Of a DNA stretch of 21,197 nt, positions 16,763 through 21,197 are shown in pieces. The position numbers were made by a program, and so were the translations under genes. A model generated the notes under the pieces. The model saw nothing but the letters and a program-made list of their open reading frames with translations, ran no database searches and was not told the origin of the DNA. Numbering within the stretch: position 1 is the first letter of the stretch; each line of letters starts with the position of its first letter. Source of the stretch: JBBIJR01 sp037445875 (GTDB taxonomy: Bacteria; CLD3; SB21). The stretch is from positions 1 to 21,197 of the forward strand of contig JBBIJR010000062.1 of NCBI GenBank assembly GCA_037445875.1, written 5' to 3'.

Positions 16763-16791
16763 AATATAAAGAACGATCCTCCGAAATGCAA
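16763..16791 (-). promoter_or_regulatory. Putative promoter, TTGCAT-17 bp-TATATT
   Basis: On the reverse strand TTGCAT (16786-16791) and TATATT (16763-16768) are 17 bp apart. The start would be near 16756, a leader of about 73 nt before the Ig-repeat gene. A TTGACA closer to the gene has no good -10 partner. Confidence 0.5.
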
Positions 16792-16816
16792 CGAATTTGC
16801 ATGTCAGGTGCCATAG

Positions 16817-16830
16817 CCCGACGGGTCGGG
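16817..16830. repeat. Short perfect inverted repeat
   Basis: CCCGAC and GTCGGG flank two Gs. It is one of three palindromes in the 16792-16987 spacer. Confidence 0.4.
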
Positions 16831-16849
16831 GTGTGCAAAGACAGATCAG

Positions 16850-16875
16850 AAAAAAACACAGGAGCTTCAGGCCCC
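16850..16875 (-). terminator. Weak candidate terminator for the pyrC-cdd operon
   Basis: On the reverse strand a 5-bp stem, GGGGC / GCTCC, with a CTGAA loop is followed after TGTG by a run of seven Ts (16850-16856). The stem is short, and the stronger hairpin at 16877-16902 lies just before it in the same transcript. Confidence 0.35.
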
Positions 16876-16876
16876 G

Positions 16877-16902
16877 GTGATTGGGTTAAAACCCAACATC
16901 AC
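16877..16902. repeat. Long interrupted hairpin
   Basis: GTGAT-TGGGTT and AACCCA-AC-ATCAC pair as 6 plus 5 bp with a 2-nt bulge and an AA loop. It may be a repeat element or part of the operon end. Confidence 0.5.
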
Positions 16903-16920
16903 CTCTTTCGCAAACAACTT

Positions 16921-16940
16921 CCACGAGTTGAAGCTCGCGG
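16921..16940. repeat. Imperfect palindrome, CCACGAG / CTCGCGG
   Basis: Arms of seven bases (16921-16927 and 16934-16940) pair with one mismatch around a 6-nt loop. It resembles the short dispersed CCACGAG-type palindromes seen in several environmental bacterial lineages; that likeness is from memory. Confidence 0.4.
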
Positions 16941-16987
16941 CAATGCTGAACTTTTTCGGGGGTGGCCTCATTGCCTGCCATCGGTCC

Positions 16988-17383
16988 CTAAGGTGGAAGG
17001 TCGGACGACCCGAAGGCACGCGGAAGCAGGGACTCGGTTGAATGTATTTCGAAGTCGCCGCGCACGTTGGCGCAGACGATCTGCGCCTGCGGGGCGTACT
17101 CATGAATCACCTGGCGGCAGGCCCCGCACGGGAGACAAACCCCGGACGTGTCGGCCACGACGACGAGGGTGTCGAACTCCTTCTCCCCTTCCGCCAGCGC
17201 GGAGAACAAAGCCACCCGTTCCGCGCACATCGTGAGCCCGTACGAACTCACCTCGATATTGCAGCCCGAGAACTGCCGCCCGGAGCGCGTCACGACGACG
17301 GCCCCTACGGCGAAGCGTGAATACGGGGCGGCGGCCTTTTCGCGGGCACGGAGGGCGGCCTCGATGAGCTCAGGAATTTCCAC
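16988..17383 (-). CDS. cdd: Cytidine deaminase
   Basis: Cdd deaminates cytidine and deoxycytidine to uridine and deoxyuridine in pyrimidine salvage. The 131 residues match the small tetrameric class. Zn ligands are Cys53 (CAE), Cys86 and Cys89 (PCGAC), and Glu55 is the proton shuttle. CNIEVSSYG (41-49) is the substrate-binding part, with Val where Asn is usual. The start is GTG at 17383, inside the end of pyrC (14-bp overlap), with GGAG 10 bases upstream. It is the last gene of the operon. Confidence 0.92.
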   Translation of the reverse strand: MEIPELIEAALRAREKAAAPYSRFAVGAVVVTRSGRQFSGCNIEVSSYGLTMCAERVALFSALAEGEKEFDTLVVVADTSGVCLPCGACRQVIHEYAPQAQIVCANVRGDFEIHSTESLLPRAFGSSDLPP

Positions 17384-18692
17384 GTTGTGCGTTCTCCATG
17401 AATATGCGGCCGCGGCGGATGACGCCGAGAGGCCGTCCCTTCATCGCGTAACCGTGGAAAGGAGAGTTGGTCGAGAGGGAACAGGTCCGGCCGACGTCGT
17501 ACGTCCATCGTTCCTCGGGATCGATCAGGGTCAGGTTGGCGGGATGGCCCGGCGCGATCTCCGGCATCGGCAGGTTCAGGATTCGCCGCGGCGCCAGCGA
17601 GAGTTTTTCGAGGGCGACCGCCAGCGGAAGGACGTTCGCGTGCACGAGGTTCGTCAGGGTCAGGCCCAGACAGGTTTCGAGGCCGGTGATCCCGAAGGAA
17701 GCGAGGTCGAACTCGCACTCCTTGTCCTCGACCGTATGCGGCGCATGGTCCGTCACGATCGCGTCGATCGTACCGTCCTGCAGGCCTTTGAGGATCTCGT
17801 CGATGTCGGACCGTTCACGCAGAGGCGGGTTCATCTTGGCATGCGTGTTATAATTCGATACTGCCTCGTCGGTCAGCGTGAAATGGTGGGCACAGACCTC
17901 GCAGGTCACGTTGACGCCGCGCCGCCTGGCCTCGCGGACCAGCCGCACCGTACCGGCGGTCGAGATGTGCGCGATATGCACGTGCGAGCCCGTATACTCC
18001 GCCAGCAGAATATCACGGGCCACGATCACTTCCTCGGAAATCCGCGGGATGCCCCGCAGACCGAGCCGGGCCGAAACGAGTCCTTCGTGCATCGAGCCCT
18101 TGCAGGAGAGGTCCTTGTCCTCGGCGTGTTCGATCACGGGAATCCGGTACATCTTCACGTACTCGAGCGCACGCCGCATGATCTCCGCATTGCCGACCGG
18201 GTCGCCGTCGTCGGAGATGGCGACCGCACCTGCTTGAACGAGTTCTCCGATCTCGGCCAGTTCCTTGCCTTCCCTGTTTTTCGTCACGCATCCGACCGGA
18301 AACACCTCCACCAGATGGTCCGCGGCCCGGGCCTTGATCAGGGCAACGGTGTCGGCCGAATCGATCGGGGGCTGCGTATTGGGCATGCAGGCAACGGCGG
18401 TGAAGCCTCCGGCCATGGCGGCGTTGCAGCCGCTGACGACCGTTTCCTTGTCTTCACGTCCCGGCTCCCTCAGATGCACGTGCATGTCCATCAGGCCGTG
18501 CGTGACGACTTTACCGGAGAGGTCCAGCGTCTCGGAACCAGCCGGAGGGGAGATCTTTCCAATTCGCTCGATGCGCCCCTCGGAAATCAACACGTCCTGC
18601 ACCTCGTCGCGCCGGTGGATCAGGTCCAGCACGCGTGCCTGTTTCAATACGAGCGGTTTCGTGAGGGGCTGCGGGGTAATCGGTCTAACCAT
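17370..18692 (-). CDS. pyrC: Dihydroorotase (class I)
   Basis: PyrC closes carbamoyl aspartate to dihydroorotate in de novo pyrimidine synthesis. The 440 residues carry the full metal site: HVH (His71, His73), SDDGDP (Asp161/162), IEHAED (His189), HIAHIST (His239, His242) and the catalytic Asp315 in TDHAPH. The N-terminus is about 12 residues longer than usual before VLKQARVLD. It lies 24 bp after the small lipoprotein gene and overlaps cdd by 14 bp. No other de novo pyrimidine genes are present in the window. Confidence 0.95.
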   Translation of the reverse strand: MVRPITPQPLTKPLVLKQARVLDLIHRRDEVQDVLISEGRIERIGKISPPAGSETLDLSGKVVTHGLMDMHVHLREPGREDKETVVSGCNAAMAGGFTAVACMPNTQPPIDSADTVALIKARAADHLVEVFPVGCVTKNREGKELAEIGELVQAGAVAISDDGDPVGNAEIMRRALEYVKMYRIPVIEHAEDKDLSCKGSMHEGLVSARLGLRGIPRISEEVIVARDILLAEYTGSHVHIAHISTAGTVRLVREARRRGVNVTCEVCAHHFTLTDEAVSNYNTHAKMNPPLRERSDIDEILKGLQDGTIDAIVTDHAPHTVEDKECEFDLASFGITGLETCLGLTLTNLVHANVLPLAVALEKLSLAPRRILNLPMPEIAPGHPANLTLIDPEERWTYDVGRTCSLSTNSPFHGYAMKGRPLGVIRRGRIFMENAQRGNS

Positions 18693-18716
18693 GATATTCC
18701 GTACGTTGAAAGAACG

Positions 18717-19073
18717 TCATTGGGTTTCGACGAAACTGAAGATGATAAAGGCCATGGCGACCCCGGCCAGCACGAACACCCACGGCTTGAGCAGCCGGGA
18801 CCTGTCGGGACGAACCTCGATGCTTCGAAGGTCGGTCATCTCGATGTCCCGTATGGATGTGCCCGCCTGCAGTGTGAGCAGACCTGCCTCGAATCGGTAG
18901 AACCACCCTTCGATGACGCGGCCGTCCTTCAGGGTCACCACGCAATGATCTCCGCGTTTGAGACCGCTCAGAACGGTTCGGGACGCCCCCGGATCGTCGG
19001 AGGCGATGTCCATGCGGCGGGTCGTCGCACAGGACGTCAGGAACAGAAGAGCTGCCAGCCATAAACCTCTCAC
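18717..19073 (-). CDS. Small lipoprotein with Sm/SH3-like domain and C-terminal membrane helix
   Basis: The 118-residue protein has a lipobox LTSC (Cys15) after a hydrophobic core. Residues about 40-75 (GDHCVVTLKDGRVIEGWFYRF ... LLTLQA) look like a small beta-barrel of Sm or SH3 type, and residues about 95-115 form a hydrophobic helix. A lipid anchor plus a C-terminal helix is an uncommon combination. The start is GTG at 19073, one base after the rlmI-like stop, with no clear Shine-Dalgarno, so translation is probably coupled. Not matched to a known family. Confidence 0.7.
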   Translation of the reverse strand: MRGLWLAALLFLTSCATTRRMDIASDDPGASRTVLSGLKRGDHCVVTLKDGRVIEGWFYRFEAGLLTLQAGTSIRDIEMTDLRSIEVRPDRSRLLKPWVFVLAGVAMAFIIFSFVETQ

Positions 19074-19074
19074 G

Positions 19075-20268
19075 TCACGTCCGCTGAAGGTAGAGAGTTT
19101 TCAGATACAGCGTCTCCGGAACCTGGAGGATCCACGGATGGTCCGCCGGCTGATAGGTCAGATCGCTCACCCTCAGCCGCAGACCGAGATCGGCGCTGGC
19201 AAAACGGGCCGCTTCGAGCATCCGGTCGACGCTCATATGGTATGCGCAGGAAGAAAGTACGATCGTTCCACCCGGATTCAGGAGCGGGAGTGCGCCGCTG
19301 AGCAACTTCCAGTACGTCCATTTGAGCTTTTCCACGCCTTCTTTGCGTTTGGCGAGGGCTGGCGGATCGATCACGATCGCGTCGTACTTCCTTTGCCGGT
19401 CCGGCGAGGCGAGGAGCGCCTGCTGGAGAAACTCGAACGCGTCGGCGGCCTCGAACGTGCAGCGCTCCGCCACGCCGTTCAACCCGGCATTCTCGGACGC
19501 CGTTTTCAGAGCCGCCGCATCGATATCCACGCCCGTGACGCGGGCCCCCGCGGCGGCCATCGCCACCGAGAATGCACCCGAGTAGCAGAACAGGTCGAGA
19601 CCGCTCTGGTTGGGCTTTAGCAGCGACCGGACCAGGCGCCGATTGTCCCGCTGATCCAGGTAGAAGCCGGTCTTGTGGCCGCTTTTCAGGTCCACCAGAA
19701 ACCGGACGCCGTCTTCTGCGATTTCCACACGGTCGGGCACGTCTCCATACAACACGCCGATCGACTTTTCGAGACCTTCTTCCGTACGGGAGTCCATATC
19801 GCTGCGTTCCAGAATCCCCTCCGGATGCGTCAATTCGACCAGGCATTCCACCACGTCGTGCTTCATGCGGTCCATGCCGAGCGTTCGAAGCTGCACGACG
19901 AGAATTTCCCCGTAACGATCCACGATCAGGCCTGGAAGCAGGTCGGCTTCCGCATGTACGAGGCGGACGGCCTCGGACGGTCCCGCCCATGCCGCACGGT
20001 ACTCGATGGCCCGGGCGAGACGGTGCCGGAGAAAATCGCGCGTGACCGGCACATTCTGCCGGGACAGCATGCGCACCAGGATGTGCGAGCGGGAATTGTA
20101 AGCCCCTATGCCCAGGAACTTGTCCTCGGCGTCGAACACCTCGACGATGCTCCCGTCCTCGATCTCCTGGCGGTCTTTGAAGTGTGTGGCCACGTCGTCG
20201 CGAAACACCCACAGGTAGTGGTTGCGAATCTTCTTGTCTTTCTTCTCCTTGAGGCGGATGCGGTTCAT
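19075..20268 (-). CDS. rlmI: RlmI-like 23S rRNA (cytosine-C5) methyltransferase
   Basis: The 397 residues match RlmI (m5C1962 methyltransferase of 23S rRNA) in length and order: an N-terminal PUA domain (about 1-75), a linker domain with VDRYGE (116-121), GHKTGFYLDQRDNR (197-210), SAM motif I DLFCYSGAF (225-233), the acidic GVDID (246-250), motif IV DPPALAK (301-307) and the likely catalytic Cys341 in LSSCAYH. The frame extends to 20322, but the ATG at 20268 has GAGGG upstream, gives the normal N-terminus and leaves 5 bp after the upstream stop. The exact rRNA site is inferred from family. Confidence 0.88.
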   Translation of the reverse strand: MNRIRLKEKKDKKIRNHYLWVFRDDVATHFKDRQEIEDGSIVEVFDAEDKFLGIGAYNSRSHILVRMLSRQNVPVTRDFLRHRLARAIEYRAAWAGPSEAVRLVHAEADLLPGLIVDRYGEILVVQLRTLGMDRMKHDVVECLVELTHPEGILERSDMDSRTEEGLEKSIGVLYGDVPDRVEIAEDGVRFLVDLKSGHKTGFYLDQRDNRRLVRSLLKPNQSGLDLFCYSGAFSVAMAAAGARVTGVDIDAAALKTASENAGLNGVAERCTFEAADAFEFLQQALLASPDRQRKYDAIVIDPPALAKRKEGVEKLKWTYWKLLSGALPLLNPGGTIVLSSCAYHMSVDRMLEAARFASADLGLRLRVSDLTYQPADHPWILQVPETLYLKTLYLQRT

Positions 20269-20273
20269 CGCCC

Positions 20274-20870
20274 TCACCAGGTCACGATGTACGTGCAGGC
20301 GTCGTGGCCGTTCTTCCGGCACGGTTTGGTGTCGTCGTGTTCCACAAACGCCATCGGCTCGAATCGCCGGACGATGGACGTGATGATACCCCGGTCGAAA
20401 TCACAGGGATAGGGGTTTTCGCACACGGACACGATCTTGCGTTGGCCGTCCACCGGGGTGTATCCGTAGTGGCCGATGCCTTCCAGCATGCGATGGGAGG
20501 TCGGATCGTACATCACTTCGCCCTGCTTGCGGTGGTTGAGGTGGTAGGCGATATCGATGGATTGCACGGCCGAGTATGCGTCATGGACCCATTCCGGGAA
20601 GATTGCGTTTCGAGGGATCGCGAGCCCGATGCTGTGGAGCATCGTGCTGCCGATGCGGGCGGCGATGCGTTCGAAGACCCGGAGCCACGCCTCCTGCGAA
20701 TACCAGCCGTCGGGCAGCAAGCGGATTTCGTCGCCGTCACCCGGCTCTCCGATACCTTCTTCCAGCAGCATGCGGACGGCGGTGGCCTTCAGATGGCCGA
20801 AGCCGTCCACGATGGAATAAACCGTCTGCCCGTTCACTTCGATGCCGGCTTCGAATGGCCTGAATTGCAT
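20274..20870 (-). CDS. Uncharacterised Cys-containing protein with possible V4R-like C-terminal domain
   Basis: The 198-residue protein is not firmly recognised. Its C-terminal part has four cysteines, Cys150 and Cys156 (CENPYPC) and Cys184 and Cys192 (PCRKNGHDAC), in a layout similar to V4R/HNOB-fold small-molecule sensors. No signal peptide or membrane segment is seen. It is the first gene of the five-gene operon that ends with pyrC and cdd, 5 bp before the rlmI-like gene. The Shine-Dalgarno is weak. A regulatory or metal/ligand-binding role is inference. Confidence 0.6.
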   Translation of the reverse strand: MQFRPFEAGIEVNGQTVYSIVDGFGHLKATAVRMLLEEGIGEPGDGDEIRLLPDGWYSQEAWLRVFERIAARIGSTMLHSIGLAIPRNAIFPEWVHDAYSAVQSIDIAYHLNHRKQGEVMYDPTSHRMLEGIGHYGYTPVDGQRKIVSVCENPYPCDFDRGIITSIVRRFEPMAFVEHDDTKPCRKNGHDACTYIVTW

Positions 20871-20904
20871 GGTACGTCGGCTTCTGCGCTAAAATTCGGC
20901 GGGT

Positions 20905-20933
20905 AATGTATCGAATTCCACAGTTAATCACAA
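20905..20933 (-). promoter_or_regulatory. Putative operon promoter, TTGTGA-17 bp-TACATT
   Basis: On the reverse strand TTGTGA (20928-20933) and TACATT (20905-20910) are 17 bp apart. The start would be near 20898, about 28 nt before the V4R-like gene, heading the operon down to cdd. Confidence 0.4.
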
Positions 20934-21068
20934 ATCTTTTAACCACAGAAGCCCCACCGAATCGAAAGGATCGTATGAACATCCGCTTATTGGCGCCCTC
21001 GACAGGTTCTGGCGTATATGATTTCGCCTTCGGGTCTTTATGTCATACACCCAAACCGAGGTGTGTGT

Positions 21069-21095
21069 GTAAGGCGGGAAGGCTACCCGCCTTAC
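21069..21095. repeat. Perfect inverted repeat, GTAAGGCGGG / CCCGCCTTAC
   Basis: Arms of 10 bp flank a 7-nt loop. The same core (GGCGG / CCGC) recurs in the hairpin at 21154-21178. No T-run follows, so it is not an obvious terminator. Confidence 0.7.
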
Positions 21096-21153
21096 AGAAC
21101 ACGGCGTTGCGCCCCATCGTCAAAGGTCTCGAACTGAACAACAGAATTAACAT

Positions 21154-21197
21154 AGGTAGGCGGTCGCCCGCTTTACCTGTCACACCACCGTGCGTAC
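21154..21197 (-). other. Possible edge of a group II intron or other reverse-transcriptase element
   Basis: On the reverse strand the window end reads GTACGCACGGTGGTGTGACA, followed by a hairpin (9 bp with a one-base bulge, 21155-21177). This is reminiscent of the structured RNA near the reverse transcriptase in bacterial group II introns. The rest would lie beyond the right edge. The likeness is from memory and incomplete. Confidence 0.3.

Larger units (their letters stand above)
20975..21197 (+). other. Open frame running off the right edge, probably not coding
   Basis: The 20871-21197 stretch holds no convincing gene. An ATG at 20975 after AAAGGA opens a frame of 74 codons without stop to the window end. 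Its product has low-complexity parts that simply translate the two hairpins (GRLPAL and RRSPAL), so coding status is doubtful. Confidence 0.2.

Noticed and set aside
16867..17103. 78-codon minus-strand frame into the spacer after cdd
   Set aside because: It overlaps cdd out of frame and then translates the palindromes; no sign of selection for coding.
17148..19064. 638-codon open frame on the plus strand
   Set aside because: It is the antisense shadow of cdd, pyrC and the small lipoprotein gene, all with intact motifs.

Overview
The window reads as chromosomal DNA of a Gram-negative bacterium with a fairly GC-rich genome. Evidence for an outer membrane is lpxC (lipid A synthesis), three lipoprotein signal peptides and large secreted Ig-like proteins. 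The Ig-like/LVIVD surface proteins, an Obg without a C-terminal OCT domain, and promoters resembling the Bacteroidetes TTG / TAnnTTTG type suggest the FCB superphylum or a neighbouring candidate phylum (Zixibacteria, KSB1 or Latescibacteria-like). That placement is inference. No rRNA, tRNA or CRISPR array was seen.

Layout. 1-2917 (minus): a TPR lipoprotein gene followed by a large secreted Ig-like protein that runs off the left edge. 3113-6658 (minus): a tight three-gene operon encoding a DUF4263 (Shedu-like) protein, a cyclic-nucleotide-binding-domain/CaCA-type exchanger and a succinate-semialdehyde-type dehydrogenase, with its own promoter over the end of lpxC. 6722-7627 (minus): lpxC. 7788-9818 (plus): a small membrane protein, then tdk and obg. 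9947-10972 (plus): queA with a promoter and a strong terminator. 11212-12735 (plus): a Tat-type lipoprotein of the Acg/nitroreductase family and an ABM-type small protein, ended by a bidirectional terminator. 12841-16683 (minus): a 1280-residue secreted protein with an LVIVD beta-propeller and ten Ig/cadherin-like repeats. 16792-16987: a palindrome-rich spacer. 16988-20870 (minus): a five-gene operon, V4R-like protein, rlmI-like methyltransferase, small lipoprotein, pyrC and cdd. 20871-21197: a spacer with hairpins; its end resembles group II intron-associated sequence.

How the genes fit together. Much of the window is housekeeping: pyrimidine synthesis and salvage (pyrC, cdd, tdk), ribosome biogenesis and rRNA modification (obg, rlmI-like), tRNA queuosine modification (queA) and lipid A (lpxC). 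The accessory parts are the two cell-surface loci and the DUF4263/CNB-exchanger/dehydrogenase operon, which is the most unusual gene combination here. Six promoters picked by eye share a TTG-N20-TAnnTT layout.
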